From assembly GCA_030065775.1 (NCBI GenBank), contig JASJDL010000009.1, forward strand, positions 1 to 32,047: a DNA stretch of 32,047 bases, given 5' to 3'. Of this stretch, positions 24,144 to 32,047 are shown piece after piece. The translations under genes and the position numbers were made by a program. The notes beneath the pieces were generated by a model. It was not told where the DNA came from. It searched no databases and saw only the letters and a program-made list of their open reading frames with translations. The first letter of the stretch is position 1. Each line of letters starts with the position of its first letter. The stretch is from Flavobacteriaceae bacterium. Its GTDB lineage: Bacteria > Bacteroidota > Bacteroidia > Flavobacteriales > Flavobacteriaceae.

Positions 24144-27100
24144 ATGACCTATACTAGACTGATAATTGCTCTTTTAATTGTAGTGAACTTTTCTTGTAAC
24201 AAAGCTCAAGACGAACCTTCTCCAGAAATGTTTAAACTGTTGGACACCTCGGAAACCGGGATCAATTTTCTCAATGAACTTAGTTATAGCGATCAATTCA
24301 ACGTATATAAGTATCGAAATTTTTACAATGGCGGAGGTGTGGCGATTGGTGATATAAATAATGACAGTCTACCCGATCTTTACTTTACAGCCAATCAATC
24401 AAAGAATAGGCTTTACTTAAACAAAGGGAACTTCAAGTTTGAAGATATAACAGACAACTCTAAAACAGCTGGAACCAAGCCCTGGTCTACCGGGGTCTCT
24501 ATGGTCGATATTAATGCCGATGGCTTACTGGACATTTATGTTTGCAATTCTGGTGATATTAATGGAGAGAATAAACAAAATGAACTGTTTATTAATAACG
24601 GTGACCTTACCTTTACTGAAGCAGCAGCAGCATATAATTTAGATGATAAGGGTTTTTCAACACATGCTTCTTTTTTTGACTTTGATAAAGATGGTGATCT
24701 CGATGTCTATATTTTAAATAATTCCTATCAAGCAATTGGCAGCTTTGACCTCAGAAGAAATGAACGGCCTAAAAGAGACCTTTTAGGTGGTGATAAATTA
24801 ATGGAAAATGTTGATGGCAAATTTATAGACATCAGTGAAAAAGCAGGTATCTACGGTAGCGTGGTAGGTTTTGGTCTGGGAGTAACTGTTGGTGATGTTA
24901 ATAATGACGGATGGGAAGATATTTACATCTCCAATGATTTTTTTGAACGAGATTACCTGTATATCAATAATCAGAACGGAACATTCTCAGAGCAACTTGA
25001 AAACCAAATTGCGGCCACAAGTGCGGCCTCGATGGGCGCTGATATGGCGGACATCAATAATGATGGTTATAATGATATTTTTGTAACTGATATGCTACCA
25101 TCTGAATATCAACGTCTTAAAACAGTTACAACATTTGAAGACTGGAACAAATATCAATTAAAGGTCACTAATGGCTACCACCATCAATTCACAAGAAATA
25201 CGCTTCAGTTGAACAACGGCAATAATTCCTTTAGCGAAATAAGTAGATTGAGCGGTGTTGCGGCTTCAGATTGGAGCTGGGGTGCCTTATTCTTTGATAT
25301 GGACAATGATGGTCTCAAAGACCTTTATATCGCTAATGGAATCTACAAAGACCTTACCGATCAAGATTACCTGCAATATATCTCTAATGAAGAAGTCATT
25401 AAATCAATCGTGGCGAATGATAAAGTTGACTACAAACGACTGATCGATATCATCCCATCAAGAAAAGTAAAGAACCATGCATATAAAAACCAGGGAAACT
25501 TACAGTTCGACGTATATGAGGAATCAGGACTATGGACTGAGAGCTTTTCAAATGGCGCCGCTTATGGTGATTTAGATAATGACGGTGACCTCGATCTGGT
25601 AGTTAACAATTTGAATATGGAATCATTTGTTTATGAAAATACTTCTGACCAAAGAAAAAATTCAAATTATATCAAATTAGTATTACAAGGTGAAGGTAAA
25701 AATACAGGCGCTATAGGTGCCAAAGTGGAGGTTCAAAATTCAAATATTAGTGTTGAAAATCAACCTGCAAGAGGTTTTCAGTCCAGCATGGATCCACGAA
25801 TAAATATTGGCATTCCAACGAATGATCCTGTAAATCTAAAAATCACATGGCCATCAGAAAAAGTATCTTTCCTGAATAATATTCAAGTGAATCAAACGAT
25901 CTACCTAAGTGAAAAAGACGCAAAACTTGTGCAACCTGAAGATCGAGATTATAAGACGCCTATCTTCAAGAAAAATTCCCTTAAAATAGATTACAAACAC
26001 CAGGAAAATATCTTTGTAGACTTCCATAGAGATCGTTTACTCAATCATATGTGTAGTACAGAAGGACCAAAACTTTCGATGGCAGATCTAAACAATGACG
26101 GGTTTGAAGAGCTCTTTATTGGAGGTTCTAAGGGAAACCCTGCTCAATTATTTCAAGGAAATGCCACCGGGTTTTCTGAAGTAAGCTCAAGTACTTTTAT
26201 CAAAAATAGCAATTCAGAAGATAGCTCCAGCCTCTTCTTTGATGCTGATGGCGATGGTGATTTAGACCTCTACGTTTGCAGTGGTGGTGTAGAATACTCG
26301 CAATTTGCGGTTGAATTTTTAGACCGGCTTTATATAAACAATGGTGCGGGTGACTTTACCCTCTCTGATCAAAAGCTACCTTCTTTGAATTCATACCATA
26401 GTACTTCAACTGTCACTGCTTCTGATATAGACAATGATGGTGATCTTGATTTATTTGTGGGAGAACGCATTGTCCCATTAAAATACGGGGTTCCAGGTTC
26501 AGGATTCATTTTAGAAAATAATGGTAAGGGTATTTTTACAAACGTTACAGATACCAAAGCCAAAGACCTGATTGATTTAGGAATGATTACCGATGCAACT
26601 TTTGAAGATATAGATAAAGATGGAGATGAAGACCTGATGATTATTGGTGAGTTCATGGGAATTGAGCTTTTTATAAATGATAAAGGCTCATTCAAAAAAC
26701 AAGTTGACAATCCCATTTCTAACTTAAAAGGATGGTGGAATACAATTCATAAATCAGATCTCGATAATGATGGTGATCTTGACTTTATACTAGGAAATCA
26801 TGGGTTGAACAGCAGATTTAAAGCCAGTAATGAAAAGCCTATAACCCTGTATTCGGGCGACTTCGACAACAATGGCTTCATTGACCCCATCCTGACATTC
26901 AGAGCAGTCAATAATAAAGATTATCCTTATGCATTACGGCATAATTTAATCGATCAGATCAAATCTTTAAAAAAGAAATTTCCTGATTATCAGTCGTTCA
27001 AAAATTCTGATATAACCCAAATGTTTGATGAAAAGCAACTTCAGAATAGTAAGGCCTTAGAGGCCAATACGCTTTCTTCAATAATTTTAATTAATAAAGG

Positions 27101-27422
27101 CAATCTGGATTTCGAGGTCAAAGAGCTTCCTTTAGAAGCACAGCTCTCCCCTGTCTATGCCATTGTTACCGATGATTTTGACGGTGATGGCGATCAGGAT
27201 ATAGTTCTTGGCGGAAATCTTTACAGCGTGAAACCCGAAGTCGGTAGATATGATGCCAGTCATGGGGTATATCTTGAAAACCTAGGACAATTCCGTTTTA
27301 AAAATCACAGAGGCGGTAATGGTTTTTCTATAACCGGCGAAGTAAGAGACATAATAATAGATGATAAAAAACTTATTATATCCAGAAACAGGGATTCACT
27401 GGCCATATTTAACTATAAATAG
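24144..27422 (+). CDS. FG-GAP/VCBS repeat lipoprotein with ASPIC/UnbV domain (paralogue 2)
   Basis: The 1092-residue lipoprotein (Cys18 after VNFS) has the same layout as paralogue 1. After the conserved opening FYNGGGVAIGDINND come FG-GAP loops DINADGLLD, DFDKDGDLD, DVNNDGWED, DMDNDGLKD and DLDNDGDLD, an ASPIC/UnbV domain at about 505-590 (TGAIGAKVEV, GFQSSMDPRINIG), then DADGDGDLD, DIDNDGDLD, DIDKDGDED and DFDGDGDQD. Its ASPIC domain lacks the usual 'WPDG' (WPSEK instead). Some stretches are also identical at DNA level with paralogue 1 (21 bases at 24927-24947 and 21065-21085, encoding ISNDFFE), which supports duplication. It starts 12 bases after the small lipoprotein gene and ends one base before paralogue 3. 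Confidence 0.9.
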   Translation: MTYTRLIIALLIVVNFSCNKAQDEPSPEMFKLLDTSETGINFLNELSYSDQFNVYKYRNFYNGGGVAIGDINNDSLPDLYFTANQSKNRLYLNKGNFKFEDITDNSKTAGTKPWSTGVSMVDINADGLLDIYVCNSGDINGENKQNELFINNGDLTFTEAAAAYNLDDKGFSTHASFFDFDKDGDLDVYILNNSYQAIGSFDLRRNERPKRDLLGGDKLMENVDGKFIDISEKAGIYGSVVGFGLGVTVGDVNNDGWEDIYISNDFFERDYLYINNQNGTFSEQLENQIAATSAASMGADMADINNDGYNDIFVTDMLPSEYQRLKTVTTFEDWNKYQLKVTNGYHHQFTRNTLQLNNGNNSFSEISRLSGVAASDWSWGALFFDMDNDGLKDLYIANGIYKDLTDQDYLQYISNEEVIKSIVANDKVDYKRLIDIIPSRKVKNHAYKNQGNLQFDVYEESGLWTESFSNGAAYGDLDNDGDLDLVVNNLNMESFVYENTSDQRKNSNYIKLVLQGEGKNTGAIGAKVEVQNSNISVENQPARGFQSSMDPRINIGIPTNDPVNLKITWPSEKVSFLNNIQVNQTIYLSEKDAKLVQPEDRDYKTPIFKKNSLKIDYKHQENIFVDFHRDRLLNHMCSTEGPKLSMADLNNDGFEELFIGGSKGNPAQLFQGNATGFSEVSSSTFIKNSNSEDSSSLFFDADGDGDLDLYVCSGGVEYSQFAVEFLDRLYINNGAGDFTLSDQKLPSLNSYHSTSTVTASDIDNDGDLDLFVGERIVPLKYGVPGSGFILENNGKGIFTNVTDTKAKDLIDLGMITDATFEDIDKDGDEDLMIIGEFMGIELFINDKGSFKKQVDNPISNLKGWWNTIHKSDLDNDGDLDFILGNHGLNSRFKASNEKPITLYSGDFDNNGFIDPILTFRAVNNKDYPYALRHNLIDQIKSLKKKFPDYQSFKNSDITQMFDEKQLQNSKALEANTLSSIILINKGNLDFEVKELPLEAQLSPVYAIVTDDFDGDGDQDIVLGGNLYSVKPEVGRYDASHGVYLENLGQFRFKNHRGGNGFSITGEVRDIIIDDKKLIISRNRDSLAIFNYK

Positions 27423-27423
27423 C

Positions 27424-30400
27424 ATGCGTAATAGTTATACGTTCTTAGTTGCAGCGGTTGTCATATGTATCTTCTCATGTTCGAAAAAAACCTCCGGACC
27501 TCCGGTTGAAAAGGCTGCAATTTATTTTGAATCACTCCCTGCCGACAGCACCGGCATCCACTTTTCAAATGACCTGTTTTTTAAAGATGATTTGAACATA
27601 ATAGAATTTCTGTATTACTATAATGGCGGCGGTGTCGCCGTAGGGGATATCAATAATGATGGCTTAGACGACATTTACTTCACTTCAAACATGACTAGCG
27701 ATAAGCTGTATTTGAATCTCGGTAATTTTAAGTTCAAAGATATTACTCAAGTCGCAGGTATTTCAACCGATTCAACATGGTCTACAGGTGTCACTATGGA
27801 AGATATCAATAATGATGGATTACTTGATATTTATGTTTCGAAAGTTGGTAATTATAAAGACCTACAAACCAACAATAGGCTCTATATTAATAATGGTGAT
27901 CGAACATTTTCTGAACAAGCATCATCTTATGGCTTAGATTTTTCAGGATTCTCGACGCAGGCCTCTTTTTTTGACTATGATAATGATGGCGATATGGATA
28001 TGTACCTCTTGAATCATGCGGTGCACACCCCAAGAAGTTATGGTGATATTAGAATGCGAAAGGTGAAAGACAGCCTTTCAGGCGATCGACTTTATGAAAA
28101 TAAATTGAATGAAGGTCTGTCGAAATTTCAAGACGTCACCGAATCTGCCGGAATCTATTCCAGCGCTTTAGGTTATGGACTCGCATTAATTACTTCAGAT
28201 GTCAATAAAGATGGATTCATTGATATTTATGTAGGTAATGATTTTCATGAGAATGACTACTTATACATCAATCAGGGAAACGGGTCTTTTCAGGAAGCTA
28301 TCTCCGAATATATAGATCATACGACACGTTTTACTATGGGTATCGATATTTCAGACATTAACAATGATTCAAGACCAGATATTTTTACACTCGATATGAT
28401 GCCTTATGATAAAGAAATATTGCTAAAGTCTAGTGGCGAAGACTCCGATAAGGTAAGTCAGATCAAAAAGAATTTTGGTTTTGAAATGCAATATGCAAGA
28501 AATACCTTGCAAATTCAACGTGAGGATAATTCGTTTGCCGAGTTGGCGCTTATGACAGATACCTATGCTACCGACTGGAGTTGGTCTACACTGATTCAGG
28601 ATTTTGATAATGATGGATTCAAAGATATTTATGTTACAAATGGTATTTACAAAAGACCTAATGATTTAAACTATATCAATTTCCTGAGTAATACAAACTT
28701 CGCCAAATATGATCAAACGAAGCAAAATGAGCTCGAAAAAAAATTGATTGACGAAATGCCTACCATAAATTTGCCGAATAATATTTTTAAGAATAATGGA
28801 AATCTGGGCTTTGAAAGATTGACTGAGAACGCCGGTCAAATCCCGTCCTACTCCAACGGTGCTGCATACAGTGATTTTGATAATGACGGTGATATCGATT
28901 TGGTGGTTAACAATATTAATCAAAAAGCTTTTATTCTAAAAAATGAAAGTGAAAATGTTCAGCAGAATAGTCATGTAGCCCTGGACCTCAAAGGCAATTC
29001 GTTGCTTAAAAATACAAACGGATCAAAAGTTTACCTATATGCCGGTGATCAAGAATATTACCAGGAACTTACGAGTACAAAAGGATACCAATCGAGTTCA
29101 ACACATAAGGTACATATGGGTCTGGGAACTACTTCACAAATTGACTCGGTAAAAATAGTTTGGTTGGATGGTACAGAACAAATTGAGAAACAAGTAAAGA
29201 TCAACCAATTAAATGCGATAGAAAAAAGCTCTGATGCAAGACCAACCTATAGAACAGCTTTCAAAACAGAGAACGAAGCAGAAAGATTTCCCTTTGTACA
29301 TATAGAAAATAATTATATCGATTATGAAAATGAACCGCTGGTTCCTGAAAAACTCTCCACAGAAGGACCTTGTGCTGTATCGGCTGATTTTAATAAAGAT
29401 GGTTTACAGGATTTATTTATTGGAAATGCCAGGTACCAGACACCTGTTCTTTATTTGAAACAACCTAATGGAGACTTCAAAAAACACGTTCAAGATGTTT
29501 TTATCAAAGATGCAATTTATGAAGATGTAGACGTCGAGGTATTTGATATTGAAAATGACGGCGACCTTGACTTATATGTAATGAGTGGTGGTGGTGATAA
29601 GGTAGAAAACGATGCCTATTTAGAAGACCGAATATATATCAATGATGGTCAAGCGAACTTTACAAGGCTAATGAAGCCCTTAATAAAAACCAATGGTGGC
29701 AGTGTTAGCGCTGGAGATTTTGATGGCGACGGCTTTGACGATCTTTTTATCGCCAATCGATCGATTCCCGGGGGCTATGGATTATCACCCTACAGCTACA
29801 TACTTAAAAATAACCAAAACGGTACATTCATTATGGTAAATAAAGTGCCTTTAGGTATGATAACAGATAGCCAATGGATTGATATTAATGGTGATCAACT
29901 ACTTGATTTAGTTGTGGTTGGCGATTGGATGCCTGTCACAGTACTAGTCAATAAAGGTGATCTTAAATTCGAAAATGCCACTAAAGAACTTGGTCTGGAA
30001 AAATCTTCGGGTATGTGGAATGCGGTTGTGGTGCATGATATTGACGCTGATGGAAGACCAGATATCATCGCCGGAAACGCAGGCCTCAATTTGAAATGGA
30101 AAGCATCAAAAGAAAGACCAATAAAACTCTATTTGGACGATTTTGATAATAACCAACAAGTTGACCCCATCATATTCCATGATTTTTATGGTGCGTATGT
30201 TCCCTTTGCTTCTAGAGATCATCTCGTAAGCCAAATGCCTTCACTGAAGAAGAAGTTTTTAAGTTACACCGAATTTGCTAAAATCAAAACTATAGAAGAT
30301 TTGGTGGGCAGTAGTGAAGAAAATATCTTAGAAGTGAAAGAAATCAATGAATTACGTTCTATGGTATATTTAAATACCAATGCCGGGTTTAAAGAACAAC

Positions 30401-30693
30401 CTTTGCCGTTTGAAGCACAACGAAGCTCCATCGAAGATATCGCTATCCATGAAAATGAAAATCAAGAAAGTAAACTCATTTACGTTGGGAACTTTAGAGG
30501 ATATATTAATGAATTAGGACAGAATACCGCAAATTCAGGTGGGGTCTTAACCATAAATAACGGTGCGATTCATCAGGTTATAGACTTGAATGTACCTTCC
30601 AATCTGAACACCAGAAAAATAGTTAAATTAGATAAAAATAGATACCTGGTTCTTGCCAATAACGATAAATCTTATATTTTTGAAACTAATTAA
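27424..30693 (+). CDS. FG-GAP/VCBS repeat lipoprotein with ASPIC/UnbV domain (paralogue 3)
   Basis: The 1089-residue lipoprotein (Cys19 in IFSC) starts at 27424, one base after the previous stop; an in-frame ATG at 27361 would lie inside the previous gene and hide the signal. It keeps the shared frame (YYNGGGVAVGDINND, ATDWSWSTLIQDFDNDG, YSNGAAYSDFDNDGDID) but is more diverged: NDFFE is replaced by NDFHEN, and one segment contains EDSDKVSQIKKNFGFEM. The ASPIC domain is at about 515-600 (GYQSSSTHKVHMGLG, IVWLDG). The second propeller has DIENDGDLD, DFDGDGFDD and DIDADGRPD. The divergence suggests a separate ligand or an older duplication. It is followed after 19 bases by the haloperoxidase-like gene. 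Confidence 0.9.
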   Translation: MRNSYTFLVAAVVICIFSCSKKTSGPPVEKAAIYFESLPADSTGIHFSNDLFFKDDLNIIEFLYYYNGGGVAVGDINNDGLDDIYFTSNMTSDKLYLNLGNFKFKDITQVAGISTDSTWSTGVTMEDINNDGLLDIYVSKVGNYKDLQTNNRLYINNGDRTFSEQASSYGLDFSGFSTQASFFDYDNDGDMDMYLLNHAVHTPRSYGDIRMRKVKDSLSGDRLYENKLNEGLSKFQDVTESAGIYSSALGYGLALITSDVNKDGFIDIYVGNDFHENDYLYINQGNGSFQEAISEYIDHTTRFTMGIDISDINNDSRPDIFTLDMMPYDKEILLKSSGEDSDKVSQIKKNFGFEMQYARNTLQIQREDNSFAELALMTDTYATDWSWSTLIQDFDNDGFKDIYVTNGIYKRPNDLNYINFLSNTNFAKYDQTKQNELEKKLIDEMPTINLPNNIFKNNGNLGFERLTENAGQIPSYSNGAAYSDFDNDGDIDLVVNNINQKAFILKNESENVQQNSHVALDLKGNSLLKNTNGSKVYLYAGDQEYYQELTSTKGYQSSSTHKVHMGLGTTSQIDSVKIVWLDGTEQIEKQVKINQLNAIEKSSDARPTYRTAFKTENEAERFPFVHIENNYIDYENEPLVPEKLSTEGPCAVSADFNKDGLQDLFIGNARYQTPVLYLKQPNGDFKKHVQDVFIKDAIYEDVDVEVFDIENDGDLDLYVMSGGGDKVENDAYLEDRIYINDGQANFTRLMKPLIKTNGGSVSAGDFDGDGFDDLFIANRSIPGGYGLSPYSYILKNNQNGTFIMVNKVPLGMITDSQWIDINGDQLLDLVVVGDWMPVTVLVNKGDLKFENATKELGLEKSSGMWNAVVVHDIDADGRPDIIAGNAGLNLKWKASKERPIKLYLDDFDNNQQVDPIIFHDFYGAYVPFASRDHLVSQMPSLKKKFLSYTEFAKIKTIEDLVGSSEENILEVKEINELRSMVYLNTNAGFKEQPLPFEAQRSSIEDIAIHENENQESKLIYVGNFRGYINELGQNTANSGGVLTINNGAIHQVIDLNVPSNLNTRKIVKLDKNRYLVLANNDKSYIFETN

Positions 30694-30712
30694 TAATCAG
30701 AAAGAACGTATT

Positions 30713-32038
30713 ATGAAGTCAAGAGTTTTATTAGTTGCGTCACTACTTATTTTACTCATAGGGTGTAAAAAAAATGAAGAGTATAAAGCTACGTTAAGTG
30801 ATCCCGAATTGTTTCATTCGGCTGTTAAGAAATTAACAGATGTCATTGTCTACGATATTTTCTCTCCACCGGTGGCGTCACGTGTTTATATGTATCCAAG
30901 TGTGGCGGCATATTCAGTGATGCAACAAGGCAATGCAGACGCGTACCATAGTTTATTTGGTCAACTCAAAGGCTTGGAAGCTATACCCAAGCCTGACTCT
31001 GAAGTCATTAATTTTAATCTTGCGGCGTTTTATGCGCACACTGTCGTAGGAAAACAATTGATTTTTTCGGAAGATAGGATTACGGCTTTTCAGGATGAAA
31101 CCGTTGAAAAATTGAAAGAGCAAGGGGTGCCGAAAGATGTATTAGACGCCTCCTTAGATTATGGCAATAAAGTAGCCCAGCACATCTTAAAATGGTCTAA
31201 AACCGACTTATACGACCAGACCAGAACTTATCCAAAGTATACTATAAAGCAAGAAGATAAATTTTGGAAGCCCACACCTCCAGATTATATGGATGGTATC
31301 GAACCACATTGGAACCAGATTCGTACCGTGGTATTGGATTCTGCAAATCAGTTCCCGCCAATTCCACCCGTTAAGTTTGACTTAACCGAAGGCAGTGAGT
31401 TTCAAAAGCAGTTAATGGAAGTCTACGAAGAAGGGCGTGGTAAAGATGCTGAAAGTAAGGAAATTGCCAGTTTCTGGGATTGTAACCCTTACGTTTCGCA
31501 TCATAAAGGGCATGCTATGTTCGCCACAAAAAAAATTACTCCTGGTGGGCATTGGATAGGTATTACGGCCATATCTACCAGACAGGCAAAGAGTGATTAT
31601 GCAGAAACAATAAACGCCTATGCCAATGTATCGATTGCACTTTTCGATGCTTTTATAAGCTGTTGGGATGAAAAATGGCGAAGCCTTGTAGTGCGACCGG
31701 AAACTTTGATAAATCAGCATATGGACGAAGAATGGGTACCTCTATTACAAACCCCTCCTTTTCCTGAATATACCAGTGGCCATTCGGTGATTTCCCGAGC
31801 TGCTGCCGTGACTCTCACTAATTTGTACGGTGATAATTTTCATTTTAACGATACCACCGAGCTTGAATATGGCTTACCCATGCGTAGTTTTAAATCATTT
31901 ATTCATGCCTCTGAAGAAGCTGCAATTTCAAGGTTATATGGTGGAATCCATTATAGAATGGCAATTGATGAGGGTGTAACACAAGGCCATAAAGTTGGAG
32001 ATTTTATCGTCGCAAATCTTCAGACAAAAAAGGAATAA
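30713..32038 (+). CDS. Vanadium-dependent haloperoxidase/PAP2-family lipoprotein
   Basis: The 441-residue lipoprotein (signal ending LIGC, Cys18) starts at 30713; an ATG at 30653 lies inside the previous gene. The full oxyanion pocket of the vanadium haloperoxidase/PAP2 superfamily is present: Lys321 and Arg328 in KWRSLVVRPE, Ser355-Gly356-His357 in PEYTSGHSVISR, and Arg407 and His413 in SRLYGGIHYRM. The spacings Lys+7 to Arg and Arg+6 to His equal those I recall for the Curvularia chloroperoxidase (353/360, 402-404, 490/496). The enzyme may oxidise halides with peroxide or act as a phosphatase; sequence alone cannot decide. This family is often encoded next to FG-GAP/ASPIC genes behind susCD in Flavobacteriia, which suggests a shared job at the cell envelope. 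It ends the operon visible here. Confidence 0.92.
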   Translation: MKSRVLLVASLLILLIGCKKNEEYKATLSDPELFHSAVKKLTDVIVYDIFSPPVASRVYMYPSVAAYSVMQQGNADAYHSLFGQLKGLEAIPKPDSEVINFNLAAFYAHTVVGKQLIFSEDRITAFQDETVEKLKEQGVPKDVLDASLDYGNKVAQHILKWSKTDLYDQTRTYPKYTIKQEDKFWKPTPPDYMDGIEPHWNQIRTVVLDSANQFPPIPPVKFDLTEGSEFQKQLMEVYEEGRGKDAESKEIASFWDCNPYVSHHKGHAMFATKKITPGGHWIGITAISTRQAKSDYAETINAYANVSIALFDAFISCWDEKWRSLVVRPETLINQHMDEEWVPLLQTPPFPEYTSGHSVISRAAAVTLTNLYGDNFHFNDTTELEYGLPMRSFKSFIHASEEAAISRLYGGIHYRMAIDEGVTQGHKVGDFIVANLQTKKE

Positions 32039-32047
32039 GCTCGTCTT

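Noticed and set aside
20288-30693. FG-GAP proteins as integrin-like invasion factors or a phage/mobile island
   Set aside because: The repeats are generic calcium-loop propellers found in many environmental Bacteroidota, and there are no integrase, transposase, tRNA or flanking repeat signals.
1-32047. CRISPR arrays, insertion sequences, tRNA or rRNA genes, antisense long frames
   Set aside because: No regularly spaced repeats, transposase genes or RNA gene patterns were seen, and the longer frames on the opposite strand of real genes lack signals and protein-like composition.

Overview
The window reads as chromosomal DNA of a marine or soil flavobacterium (phylum Bacteroidota, family Flavobacteriaceae). 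The evidence is AT-rich DNA, SusC/SusD pairs, many lipoproteins with short Cys-ending signals, DUF4270 and GIN-domain families, weak Shine-Dalgarno signals, and promoters of the Bacteroidota type (TTG, about 20 bases, TAnnTTTG). I cannot name the species.

Left part (1-9270), mostly housekeeping and envelope genes. It holds the 3' part of a DUF4270 lipoprotein gene with an overlapping outer-membrane barrel gene, and a possible tiny transcription unit (about 2399-2600). A small barrel protein and thioredoxin reductase (trxB) are divergent from each other. Then come leftward genes: an unknown exported protein with a Cys/Asp...Cys/His tail, a GIN-domain (DUF2807) lipoprotein, an exported NTF2/DUF4440-like protein, a PspC-domain membrane protein overlapping its PadR regulator by 4 bp, and a DUF4870 membrane protein. 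The PadR/PspC/GIN/DUF4870 group looks like an envelope-stress module.

Middle part (9380-20290), a sugar-utilisation locus. A leftward secreted GH65 enzyme keeps both a general-acid and a general-base glutamate, as expected of a hydrolase rather than a phosphorylase. Divergent from it, three overlapping genes encode a GH32 lipoprotein (fructan/sucrose hydrolase), a sugar-porter MFS transporter and a PfkB fructokinase. After a 244-bp regulatory region come susC and susD. This gene set resembles the Bacteroides thetaiotaomicron fructan locus, so I infer uptake and breakdown of a fructose-containing (possibly also alpha-glucosylated) oligosaccharide. The susC upstream region carries two 16-bp inverted repeats sharing ACGAAA-N4-TTTCGT arms, centred exactly 31 bp apart, plus a further dyad close to the start codon. 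No regulator gene lies in the window.

Right part (20288-32038), a tightly packed run behind a strong terminator. It encodes three paralogous lipoproteins of about 1090 residues (two FG-GAP/VCBS regions flanking an ASPIC/UnbV domain), a 204-residue lipoprotein between the first two, and finally a lipoprotein of the vanadium haloperoxidase/PAP2 family with a complete vanadate/phosphate pocket. This SusCD-linked FG-GAP/ASPIC plus haloperoxidase-like cassette is the best candidate here for a poorly described system. The FG-GAP proteins occupy the place where a surface glycan-binding protein is normally found.
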